Shown piece by piece: positions 43,997 through 54,733 of a stretch of 64,000 nucleotides of DNA. The position numbers and the translations under genes were made by a program. The stretch lies in contig CM057338.1 of NCBI GenBank assembly GCA_030015575.1, positions 826,266,353 through 826,330,352 on the forward strand, written 5' to 3'. The notes under the pieces were generated by a model. It was not told where the DNA came from and did no database searches. It saw nothing but the letters and a program-made list of their open reading frames with translations. The DNA is from Agapanthus africanus (taxonomy: Eukaryota > Streptophyta > Magnoliopsida > Asparagales > Amaryllidaceae). Position 1 is the stretch's first letter, and each line of letters begins with the position of its first letter.

Positions 43997-44180
43997 CCAA
44001 CCAATTGCTTTCATGTTCTCAGAACATTCATGAGTGTCGACTCTTGCTCAAGCGCAAGGTCGGTTGCGATTATAACTGGAAACGTTTCGTTATCGCCTAA
44101 GTATGCATACTTGAGATGGTCAGGAAGAACTTTGAGGTCAAGTCTAGGTGGCTCCTTCACTGATGGTCGCACTGAAAGTA
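43997..44180 (-). pseudogene. Ty3/gypsy RT-region fragment M, right part
   Basis: The minus strand encodes EEP-like PPRLDLKVLPDHLKYAYLG, then DNETFPVIIATDLALEQES, the lead-in to gypsy RT. One frameshift lies next to the N insertion point. The same segment is present near residues 947-1009 of N's own protein, so M and N are distant relatives. N inserted in the codons for the IGW of this motif. Confidence 0.85.
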
Positions 44181-45027
44181 TGTCTTAGCACCTTTAATAT
44201 GTTTCTATGAGCATCAAGTATACAATTTTAAAATTTTAGAGGTCTAAGTATACTAAACTAGAATCGAACTAGAGAATTAGGGTTTTAAAGTTAAGCCAAC
44301 AAGATTTAATATAAGTGAAAAGAGTCTACAACCTTTGTAGTCTAGTCTTTCACTTCTAAATCTCCAAGTAGTAGTCCCTAGAACTCTTCTTTGACTTCAC
44401 TTGATGAATTGAACGAACTTTCTTGTTGTCTTCGTCCTCGAAGATGATCCACCTTAAGGAAACTTTCACTCAAGCTCACACTTCACTAATCAAGGTATTA
44501 GTGAAGTTAACAACCTATACTAACGGGCTAGAGTAGTGTTGGTTGATGAAGTAGGAATTTTTCTCACTAGAAAAATTTCTTTCTCCTTTCTTTTTCTCAA
44601 CCCTAGAAAATAAGTGAGGAGATGAAGAAGATGGACATAGAATAAGTGTGAACATTTTCCCAAGAGATACGATGAGATAAGATAAGGAAAATATCTATGA
44701 ATAAAATAAAGAAAAAGATATGAGTAGTGACTTCTCAAGGCTTCTCCAAGCATCCCAGGAACATGACTTATTGTTCTTTTTCTTTAATTCATAAATCAAA
44801 CCATTATCTTCTCATCTTTAACCCTTGTGTGATTCTCATACATCTATGTTCAATATATCATCAACCATGATACAATATGCATATATATCATATATATAAA
44901 TATATATAAAGAGAAGAAAATCTTAAGTGAGCTTAATATTAGTTAATATATAAATATATATCAAATTATTAAATCAACACTTAATTCAATAATCCGGTTA
45001 TATCATATATAACCCGGCTAATATCAA

Positions 45028-45061
<34 letters not shown>

Positions 45062-45103
45062 ATGTGTGTGTGTATGTATATGTATATCAAATTATTAAAT
45101 CAA
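44181..45103 (-). repeat. F-type copia LTR fragment Q
   Basis: It begins TGTCTTAGCACC (the reverse of an LTR end, GGTGCTAAGACA). It aligns with the 3' half of the F-type LTRs at 4328-6476 and 6477-8372, including the exon-like block near 44340-44480 and the ATTATTAAATCAACACTT motifs. It is cut near 45103 where copia pol fragment E starts. A deletion joining LTR and pol of one element is the likely cause. Confidence 0.75.
45027..45087. repeat. Compound microsatellite (TA)n(TG)n
   Basis: About 20 bp of TA repeats are followed by TG and TATG repeats, inside LTR fragment Q. Confidence 0.95.
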
Positions 45104-45106
45104 CAG

Positions 45107-45737
45107 TTGAAGGTCTCAACCTTTCCATTTACACAAATTTTCTTCTTGAAGATCCACTTACTCCTAATGGGTTTTACCCCTTCAGGAGAATCTTCCATAC
45201 TCCATACTTTGTTGGTGTAAATGGATTCCATCTCAGATAGCATAGGATCCAGCCATTTCACAGAGTCCCCACTGGTGATGGCCTGCTCGAAACTAGTTGG
45301 GTCATCATCTTCCATGATGCAATCCTCGCTCCCACCGTCTACGGGAAAACCATAGTATCCCTCATGTGGATGAGGAACCCTACTAGATTTGCGGAGTGGC
45401 TGAGGTTCTTCTCGGACTATTGAATCCTCCGGTTCTATCAAATCTTCAGTTGTAGTTTGTGTATCTGGAACTTCTTCCAGCTCTACCTCATTGCCACTAA
45501 TTTCTTTTACAAGAAATTCCTTTTCTAAAAGGGAGGTATGTTGAGCAACAAATACCTTTTGTTCCTCGGTGTTGTAGAAGATATACCCTCGCGAATGTTT
45601 AGGATATCCAACAAACTTACATAGAACAGATCTTGCCTCGAGCTTGTCCGGATTTTGCTTTTTGACACAAGCCGGACAACCCCATATCTTAATGAAATTA
45701 AGACATGGTCTCTTCTCCTCTCATATCTCATATGGAG
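45107..45737 (-). pseudogene. copia pol fragment E (integrase end to RT start)
   Basis: The minus strand encodes the integrase C-terminal linker (IKIWGCPACVKK, LCKFVGYPKHSRGY). This is followed by a mid-linker (EVELEEVPD, LRKSSRVPHPHEGYYGF, about 45340-45410) and the RT start (SKWIFKKKICVNGKVETF). An in-frame stretch of 113 codons (45100-45441) survives, and frame changes lie nearby. It is truncated at 45107 and interrupted at 45738 by element C. The missing N-terminal side should lie beyond the window, right of C. Confidence 0.85.
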
Positions 45738-47140
45738 TGTAAGTCGATGTCGTGCACCACGCGGTTTGCGGGGAGGCGGAATTTTCAAAAACGATGATAT
45801 TTGACTACGCAACACCGTCTAAAACTCAGGATCTTTACTAAAGCCTTAACTAGCTAATCTATCTAGAGGTTTAACTACTCTGTTAGAATGGTTATACCTC
45901 CAAGATCGAGTCCTTCGGGTCTTCTAGTACTCCTCTCTAAGGCTCCTCGGTGATCGGATCGGGCTAGCTCCATCGGCCTTCTTGCGTCAAAGATGATCCA
46001 CCGCGAGAGAATGTGCTCCAACCTTCAACCTCTAAATGAGGTAACTAAGGTAGATGGTTCGCTAAACCAACTAGACTAGGAGATGTAGAAAGTCTAATGG
46101 ATTGATTAATCTCACTAAACCCTTAGCTCACAACACATGTGAAGGTTAGGGTTTAGTCTTTGAGAAAGAAGGAGATGGAGGAACTCAAGAGAGCAAGAGA
46201 GGAGAGCAACTCAAGAAAATAAAATGGCTAAAAAAGCGTGAAGCATTGTGTAGAGAATAGTTAATAAACTCAACTCAATAATTCAAGCACGCAATAAAAA
46301 ATAATAGAATAAAGCACCATGCTTAAATAGTGAGTGAAGACAAATAAAATAATCCCTTAGCCATGCTTTGCACCATGCCTCCCAAAGTCTCCTCCATTTC
46401 TACCTCATTAATCCATTTAAGTAAATGGATAAAACCAATAATGAGGTGGCTCCTTCTAGAAGCATGCCTTGACAAATTACAAGAATGCCCCTCTCACTGT
46501 ATATACATACCCGTATCCAAATTCCGAAAAATACAAATACACTAAGACGATAACAATCCAATAATACAATGCTAGGATCTGGCTTAAACAAAAGCCCACT
46601 AGTATTGTCCGCCCAATCAGCATCCATGTACAAGTACACGTACGTGATCGAAGCCCAGTCGTAAAACCATACGACGTCTACATCAATTGCCTGAAGCAGG
46701 GAAACCCTCTGTATGGGACTCTAAAGACTTGACAGTACGCTGGCAGTGGGTTTAACCATAAGCCGTCAGCAGTACTAGCTGCACGTAATGGCTACCCAGG
46801 TATTTGTCGATAAGAAGACCGATAAGCAAACTCACCCGGACACCTACTGAGCCTATCGGTGACAATCTCCGTACAGTCTGTTCTGTTCGTCTAAGATACT
46901 CACATATCCACCTATGGGGATGGTAAACGTTAGACCCATAACAACGTGATAAGTCATGTCGGAGGAGAGCCCAATACACCATGAGAAACTACCGGAGTAC
47001 CTTACCAGTATTTCTCGACTACCCTGGCCAAGGACTTTGTGTAATGGCTTTCCGAACACTGCAATATCAACCCCAATATCGGGAGAGACGAATCCTATCT
47101 GATCACTACTATCTCCAAGTGCTTCGGGACTATACCCAAC
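45738..47140 (-). repeat. 3' LTR of copia element C, left part
   Basis: It starts TGTAAGTCGATG inside fragment E (expected TSD TGGAG, 45733-45737). It aligns with the LTRs of A, B and H. It is split at CCCAAC by element D and continues at 56863-57476. The two parts sum to 2017 bp. Confidence 0.88.
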
Positions 47141-49261
47141 TGTAGGACTACGGTAGCGCCCCGGCCGTCTTTCCGAGGAAAAAATGCGGAAACGAAAAAT
47201 TTTCTTAACTTTTAAACCGGCACTACCGTATCCTAGAAACCAGGATCGAACCATTAACCTAATGCTAGCTAACAAGAGAAAAGGTAGAGAGTTATACCGA
47301 TCGATCCGTGTCCTTCGGTCTTCGGCCTCTACTCCGATCTCCTCGCGGAATCTCCGGTCTTCATCTCCTCCTCGGAACGGGCACCACATCGTCACCTTCT
47401 TTTACGGGCTCCCACCTCTAGACCGAGGCAACTCGGGCACGAAGTTGGCAAGTCGACGTGTCCAAGAATACTGTTGATGAAGTGTAGAATAGTTTGTTTC
47501 TATTTGGGGTTGAAGTTGCCATAATAATGAGGTGGAATGAACTTTGGAGAATGACGGTGTTCTCATTTTTCTAGCAAAGAAAATGAAATGAGATGAAGAA
47601 AAATCCTACACCAAAAATGAATCCCTGTACCCACTAAGAAGTAGCCGGCCCTTTCTAAAAATTGGGAGTGGGAAAATTGCAAGGGGGTGAGCACAAGAAA
47701 GGATGGTGGTAACCATAAGAAATGTGAAGATAATGAGGAATAAAGGTCACATCCATTTCTAATCTTATCTTATCTCATTAATGCAAGAAATGATCACTAG
47801 AAAAAGCAAAGATGCTATATCCATCATAATATCTCATATCACAAAAAACCCCTCCACAAATGCTAATTTGCACATTTGCAAATTAGCCCCTCCATCAGAA
47901 AAATCCGGCCGTGAAGGAACAAAGGAAAACTGGCCGGAACGGAATGCAAACTGGCAACTTCAGAAAACTGATCCCGTAATAAATTACAGGAAAACCCCGC
48001 GACTGTATATACATACCCGCATTTGTATTCCGACCGAACACAAATGCAAAGAGACAAAATCTACACTGTGCAATACTAGGATCCGGCTTAAACCAAAGCC
48101 CGCTAGTATTATCCGTCCGATCATGATCCGTACAATACCGCACGGATAAGATCGAACCCTGCCATATCTCCATACGGCCTCTACAGCGTTTCGCCCGAAA
48201 CTTGAGAAAACGGTCTGTGGGGGACTCTAAAGACTCGTCAATACTTTGGTTGTGCATTTAACCACTAGCACGTCAGAGGTATTAGCCATACGTAATGGGC
48301 TACCAGGTATTGACCAAAAGGGACGTCTGTAAGCGAACTCATGCTGACACCCTACTGAGCCTGTCAGTGACAATATCCGTACAGTCCGGTCCGTTCGTCT
48401 ATGAGCATCGCATGGCGAGCCTAGGGGGTTGGTAAAAGTCAGACCCCCAACAGCGGTACAAGTCGTGTCGGAGTGTAGCCCAGAACACCCTGAGATACTA
48501 CTGGAGTACCTACCAGTAAATCTCCTGCCTCGGCCGAGGGCTTTGTGTAATGGCTCTCCTAGACACAGCGCGACCTCACCCCTAATACCGGGAGAGACGA
48601 ACCCCTGCAGATCCGCTCACTGCCTCCATGTGGCTCGGGACTGTACCCAACTAAAACCTGTTTACATGACTCCTTTGAGCCGTGGTAGAGTAGTAATCAG
48701 AGTACAGTGGGAACTCACACGAGACAAATGACGATCTCAGGTCGATGAACTAACCTGTATACATGTCACCAGGGAACTGCTATCTGACGTCTGGTATAAG
48801 ACCAACTAGTATATTCCCGGCGAGTCCTGTCCGGTGTACTCATAACCCAATGAGCACCTGTATACATCTTAGGTGAACCAACTGACACCAGTGGCTTGTG
48901 AGACCGGCCACCGCCCCTCATCGGGGTCTCGACTGTATACACTAGTCTACTCTGGAGTATCGATAACCTGTCTCGAAAACTCCCACGACTAGGGACCTTT
49001 TAAGGATGTGCTTATAGACCCCAGCTCCCACGTATATGATCGCCATCATACTGCTGGCAGTCAAGCAAGAATCCTAAGGGCTCTATCAACGTGCAATAGT
49101 GACCTGTAAGGTCACCTAAAGCAGTACACGATGATAAAGATAAACCAGATAGCATACTATCATCTTGAGTAAGACTGTCCTACCGGTATAGGTTCTCACT
49201 CAATCATTGCAATCACGTGCCTGTGATCCAATAAATGACTCTGAGGGCACTATCTCAAACA
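47141..49261 (-). repeat. 3' LTR of element D
   Basis: It starts TGTAGGACTACGG and ends ...CACTATCTCAAACA. It is 2121 bp and pairs with 54734-56857. Solo LTR K and the LTR at 1-1365 are of the same type. Confidence 0.94.
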
Positions 49262-52200
49262 ATCTCCCACTTGCACTCAAGGCTAATTATTGCGATGCCG
49301 CATACTCACAGCCCGTGTGATACCGAACACCCAACTCCTCTACTAATCAGTCTCACAAAACCCGTTTACGAAACTATTGCGTTCGAGGAATAGCCTCAGT
49401 GAGTGGATCCGCTCAGATGTTTCTTTCTATGTCTCTCTTTATCTCAAGTTCGCGGAGAAAGCCATCTCCCGAAATGAGCAATACCTGTCTTAGAATGTGT
49501 CTAGATATCTGATGGGACCTAGTTCATAAATGAACTCCAAATCCAAACTTCTTAGACTGTATCGTCAACTAAACTTAATCAGTATCCTGCGCCATGCCTC
49601 CCTTAGTATCCGCTTGGACCACCTGTCCAAAATACTGCCCCTCGCCAGAGGGAAAACTATAACTCTGACAGACACTCTGTCATCCAGGTCACCTTGGAAG
49701 CCTAGAGTGATAACTGTCTCCCGAAGGAGGATGCCGTTATCATATCCCTAGAACATCAACTTATGTTCAAAAACTGCTTCCGAACGTTTCTCCAGGATTG
49801 GATCAATATCAACTTATTGTATCTGCTGCAAAAACAACATCTATATCCTATGTGGAGAAACCACTGTGTGACAACCAAAGTATAACCGATCGTAGTATAG
49901 GATTTTCACTTCCTATTCTGTGTATATCATCCAAATACTAGGACATCACACCCTACTACCTTCTTAACAGATCCATCCCCTATTCTGATGAAGTCAGACC
50001 TATGACTGTCACATCAGAAATAGATGATCTATCTCCGCTATATCTGCTTCAGTCTATAAATAGACATAAGACACTTGTCCACTTTGCTTCCGCTGCTCCC
50101 ACTGACTACGACAACCCTCTGGCAGAGTCATATACACGTACACTTCTAAAGCTAGTTTAGAACGACGCTATACTCATCCTCCTGCCGGGTCTCACAGTCT
50201 GGAACAACAGCAATGGCAAGTCAGGGTAAACAAGAACCTCCCTGTCACGGTCCTTGAGGCTACCGAAGTACCTCTCGGGTGCTTGAGGTTACCCACCATA
50301 TCTGCGAAGTGGCCAATGGAATGTCAAACCAGATTGAATTTTTAGCTTCTTATCAAATTTTCAGTAATCGTTTGCGGTTCTGGAATCACTTCCAGTTCTA
50401 CCATACTCCCACTATTGTTTTCTGAAAAAATCCATTTTTATTAAAACTGTGGCGAGTCAAGAACAATATCACTATTGATCTTCCAGATAGTAGAAAATCA
50501 ACCCTCGTCATAGCCCGGGTCAACCCACAAACAGCCATTACAGAAACGTGCCTTGAGTTGTCCAGTGTCTGGTCTTAAGCATAAGCTGGACAACTCCCCG
50601 TACCTTAACAATGTCAAGATATGAACTGTTCTATATCGAATACAGAAACAGAGGCACTAATTTAATTGGAACTAGATTCAAATCATGCAGCTGTCTCCAG
50701 TGCATGTCAATTAAATGGAGAGAGGCCGATCAGCATTACTCAACTTTGGAATACATCCAGATATGAGTAACCTGAAAGAGAAGCAATTTCTCATAATCAT
50801 TACTATCATCTGAATACCATACACAAGTATCCACATCTTCGATCACCTTGAAGAATCCTGATACTTGCAATACCTGGTTCTCTACTTTACTCTTATACCT
50901 ATAACATCTCAAAACTCAGACCTTGTTTCTACAAAACACTTGTGTAAGAACTAAAGAAGTCATAAGTAAACCGAATATAGTATGAGGACCAACCCCTCTG
51001 TCCTAATGGACACTGGACGATATACAATACTCTGTATAAGTCCCATGAGTCTAATAACTCATTCCCTGTGCGTTGTAGGTTGAAAACTGTACTTATGGTT
51101 AAGAAGAATTACACCGCTGTTTAATACTCCTTACCTAACCATCCACTGATATAGGTAAATGTCATAGACATAATTTCAAAAAGTTATATCTCACTTCATA
51201 AAAATGAACGTACAGATATATCAATTTGAAATTGGTGCACAACAACGGATATTCAAAACCAAATATTTGCCGTCCGGCAAACAGCCCAGGTGATTTCCTC
51301 AAATATCACCAATTACAACGAATTCCGATATAATGAGGATGATCACCTAATTCTCAATAACTTACTCCCACTCATCATCTGTAAAACCATACAGATGTGA
51401 GAATCATACCTGGTAAATACTTACCCTGGAGTAAGGACTAATTGGGAAATCAGTTTTCTTTTAACAGTACACAGTGAAACTGAAACATTGAAATGTTTCG
51501 TAGGGGTATCCGGGTATTCCTAGTAATGCCTCTTCCATTATCCAGATTCACAATTATAACCGTATGTTTCTTTGCCACCTCTCCAAATCCCTTTATATGT
51601 CTTTAGTCGTTACCTTTTGTACACTCTCTTAGGCTAAATGGTTTTCTTCCTTCCCTACCATTCGGCACTAGCTTATGGTTTGGAAGAAGACTATCCAATA
51701 AGCATAATGAGTGTACTGTCCTAATCCTAGGAGCACTCGCAACATGAGAGAAGGTAAAGATAAAAGACACCTGAATAAACCTTATTCCTATTTCTCCTGA
51801 ACCAGAATCCAACCCCGAACTAGAACAAGTTCCTTTCGAGTTCGTATATAACCATACGATGGAGTATCCAAATAACTGTGGATCTTCGTAGTGATACGGA
51901 GTGTTCTAGAGAAATACAAAGGTGAAATGGGAGTGGTAATGAAATACTTGGTTTGGTTGTGAATAGCAGTCGCAATTTACTTTGCCCTCTTACTAATCCC
52001 TTTATTTGTCTTTACATAATACCTTCTGTACACCATCATTAGGCTAATTGGTTTTCTTCATTCCCTACCGTTCGGCACCTGCCTATGGTTTGGAAGAAGA
52101 CTATCCAATAAGCGTAACAGGTGTACTACCCCCTAATCCAAGGAGCACTCGCAACTTGAGAGAAGGTAAAAGGAAAAGACAACTGAATAGTCCTATCCGT

Positions 52201-52430
52201 TTTCTCCAGAACCGGAAACCAACCTCGAATAAATTCCTTCGAGTTCGTATATAACCATACGATGGTTTTATCCAATGGAACTAGACGTTCGTAGTAATAC
52301 GGGGTGTCCTGGAGAAAAGGGTAAAAGTAGGAGTGGCAATGAGGTATGCAACTCTGACAATCCAAAAGCCAGTGTTTTAAGAAGGTTCGGTTAACTTGGT
52401 CACTGAGTCATGGGTCGGGCCATGGTCGCT
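49262..52430 (-). pseudogene. Highly decayed copia gag-pol of element D
   Basis: After the PPT (ATCTCCCACTTGCACT), short islands align with the pol of A, in reverse order along the plus strand. They are the RNase H end (near 49430-49520), the RT palm and YVDD region (about 49900-50100), the [10 protein letters not shown] region (about 50100-50210), the integrase linker (about 50370-50600) and integrase (about 50640-51060). Stops and indels occur throughout and no reading frame is longer than about 75 codons. The gag part (about 51545-52430) is largely occupied by a tandem duplication. It cannot encode protein. Confidence 0.8.
51545..52345 (-). repeat. Tandem duplication of about 410 bp in gag region of D
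   Basis: Two units (about 51545-51950 and 51955-52345) share long near-identical stretches, for example GGTTTGGAAGAAGACTATCC at 51677 and 52087. The offset is 408-410 bp. On the minus strand the unit resembles the Lys-rich linker and zinc-knuckle part of copia gag, although the match is weak. Confidence 0.85.
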
Positions 52431-52740
52431 GCCAAAGAGAGAGAGAAAAGAAACACTCAGCGTGCACTCTAACCTAGATCAGAATGTTTATCATTTTATC
52501 TAATCAGGAAACCTCCCACTGTATCGTCAAATTCTCCTCCAAACCTGAAAGAAGAATTAGTCGGGATCACCCAAGGAGTAAACCAACTCATCAATGGGAA
52601 TCGGGATCCAACTATCATCGCATGATAACGTGACGGAATCCACTCACGTCACCACACTCCAGAAGGTATGCGCATGCCTGGCAAGTTTCAGTTTCTTTAG
52701 AAACTCCCGATGTAAGTTTTTACCCCTAGGACCCAAGTGA

Positions 52741-52930
52741 CCTTGACGGAGTCAACAAATCAAAGAGTCCTAGTCAAGTTCAACCTGTCATTATCTGGAT
52801 TGCATTAAACCCACCCGTACGTGCCCTTGACAGAGTCAACAAGGCCGCACGACTGTCCTAACCAATCCCATTTATGCAACAAACAAGCACCACTTAGCTA
52901 CCGTACACTACGCCTTGACGGAGTCAACAA
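52741..52930 (-). repeat. Triplicated TTGAC-N3-GTCAA motif in leader of D
   Basis: CCTTGACGGAGTCAACAA occurs at 52741 and 52913, with CCTTGACAGAGTCAACAA at 52825. Each copy is a palindromic pair of TTGAC (W-box-like) half-sites. The positions correspond to the three TTGACTTTGGCCAA copies of A. Confidence 0.85.
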
Positions 52931-53070
52931 ACGCAGCACGAATACTAAATAATACCCGTAAGAAATGACGGAGGGCTACGGCTGGTTTTTGGCGAAAAAC
53001 CATTAACGTATTGAACTTGATATCGTTGAAGGAACTGCATAGCCTTTTTTATAAAAATATAGTGACGAAA

Positions 53071-53346
53071 ACCTTTGCTAAAGAGGTCACTCCCGGTGAA
53101 GGGATCTCGGCTCTTTCCCCGTAGAATGAGGTGCAGGATATTCCAACTGAATACCACGATGCAAAGCAAAAGGTAATCGGCTATAGTGAAGTTATTACCC
53201 TGACGCAAACTTTTGTCCAAGGGGTCACTCCCGGTGAAGGGATCTCGGCCCTTGCCTCGTCGACTGAGGTGCTGGATATTCATGACCAAATACCACTGTG
53301 CAAAACAAAAGAGAACGTCCTTGCAATAACAGCTTTTTTTGAAAAA
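53071..53346 (-). repeat. 138-bp tandem duplication in leader of D
   Basis: GGTCACTCCCGGTGAAGGGA recurs at 53085 and 53223 (offset 138), and the flanks also align. It is not seen in the leaders of A or H. Confidence 0.88.
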
Positions 53347-54477
53347 TTGTTCCAACAACATCAAAATAGGTTTGTTCAGCTTGCATTGATCCGAATCAAC
53401 ACAGTCCCATCAATTGATCACACCACAAAAGAACGAAAATACGATGTACGTATATGCCATCCGCATTCGCCACTGGGTCCCGTCATCACCCGTTAGGTTA
53501 CATAACTAACGACAGAATGGGGACTGGACTAGCGCGGATGCAAAACATATACAACATCTACTAGTATATATATCAATATATAATATTCGCTCAAGGCGTG
53601 ACAAAATGCAACATCACAGAAAAGTAATAAGCATCACAGAACAATACAGATATCTGGGATTCCCGGGTTTCATAGAGCCGCTACTGAAACCCGACGTTCC
53701 CCTGGTTGTGTGGATAACCTGTGCAATGAAATCCTAGACCCCTACCGGCGCGGCAAGTTACCCGCCAAAACCTGAAGCGAGGCAGCCCCCTTCAGCAACG
53801 TGAATGGACCACCCAGCACTTCACGGAATCCGATAACTTGGGCACCCCTCCTGGGTCAACCTGTACCCACTACGAGTGAGGCGAATAGCCCGCCAATTCT
53901 AGAGTGAAGCCCCCTCCGTCTCAACGCCATGAGATGCGGGCCCGTTGCCCTCTAGAAACCGGCTACCCGTGCACCCCACCGCGGGGTAATCCTAGTATAG
54001 AAAGTAAAATATACATACAATGGGTACATCGACCTCAGCCCGGTCGTGCCCCAAAAGAATAATATATAAATAGGCAGTGACGGCAGTCCACATGTCGGAC
54101 ACTCGCCATGCAATATCAAATGTACATATAAAACGAAACTGTACTACCATTGCATCCAGGCTATCCACCACGACAATCCGCAACATCACAGCACAACACA
54201 GAACATCAACGTGAATGTCACGTTTGCAAATCCTTCTAAAAGGGCTATAGCAGTTAGACAGGATTTACCGATCAAATGACATTCACGGTCGCAGATATAA
54301 TGTAAATACTGTGAACTAACATGTTTAAAATTTTCGATCGATTAAATTTACCGAAGTGGGCCCCAAGCACAACTGTAGCACTCAAAGAAAATCTGGGCCC
54401 AAAAAGAATATACCAAAAACCCTATTTCCAACACAGAAGCCCACTGTAAAAATTTGGTGCTGTGAAGAGTTAAAGTG

Positions 54478-54524
54478 GCGGTGGAATCGCGGCCAATGCG
54501 TGGGTTTGGCCGCGGTTCCGCGGT
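54478..54524 (-). repeat. GC palindrome pair in leader of D
   Basis: GCGGTGGAATCGCGGC (54478-54493, decayed) and GCCGCGGTTCCGCGGT (54509-54524) have centres 31 bp apart. In the sense direction the unit plus its flank reads CCGCGGAACCGCGGCCAAAC, identical to the gypsy LTR of N at 35818-35837. Confidence 0.92.
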
Positions 54525-54720
54525 GGAACAGTGACGTCACGCTACCAAATTTTCACAGAATGCTTAGAAAACCCTACACGATTTTTTGACATGTACCAAA
54601 TAATTTTTTGAGCACTGCAAAAATTCGACAGAAAACCGAAACATGAAAATGCGGTTTTTGGAAAATCTGTTCGATCGAACTTGTAAACATGTTAAGCAAG
54701 CTAGACTAGGTTAATGGCGT

Positions 54721-54733
54721 GGCACTGATACCA
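54721..54733 (-). other. Primer-binding site of element D
   Basis: The minus strand reads TGGTATCAGTGCC, one mismatch from TGGTATCAGAGCC, and abuts the 5' LTR. Confidence 0.88.

Larger units (their letters stand above)
52431..54720 (-). other. Long non-coding 5' leader of copia element D
   Basis: About 2.3 kb lies between PBS and the gag start. It shares the ordered features of the leaders of A and H: three TTGAC..GTCAA motifs, the GC palindrome pair, and the TCCCACTG...AATCTTCC-type block before gag. A 138-bp tandem duplication is specific to D. The largest frame (53131-53496) falls in that duplication and has no homolog among the other copies. Confidence 0.75.

Noticed and set aside
35444-44001. 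N and D sharing a mechanism because both have TSD CCAAC
   Set aside because: They belong to different superfamilies with unrelated integrases, and a shared 5-bp duplication can occur by chance. I treat it as coincidence.
53131-53496. 121-codon frame in the leader of D as a novel accessory gene
   Set aside because: It exists only because of the 138-bp tandem duplication, overlaps an antisense frame of similar length, and has no counterpart in A or H.
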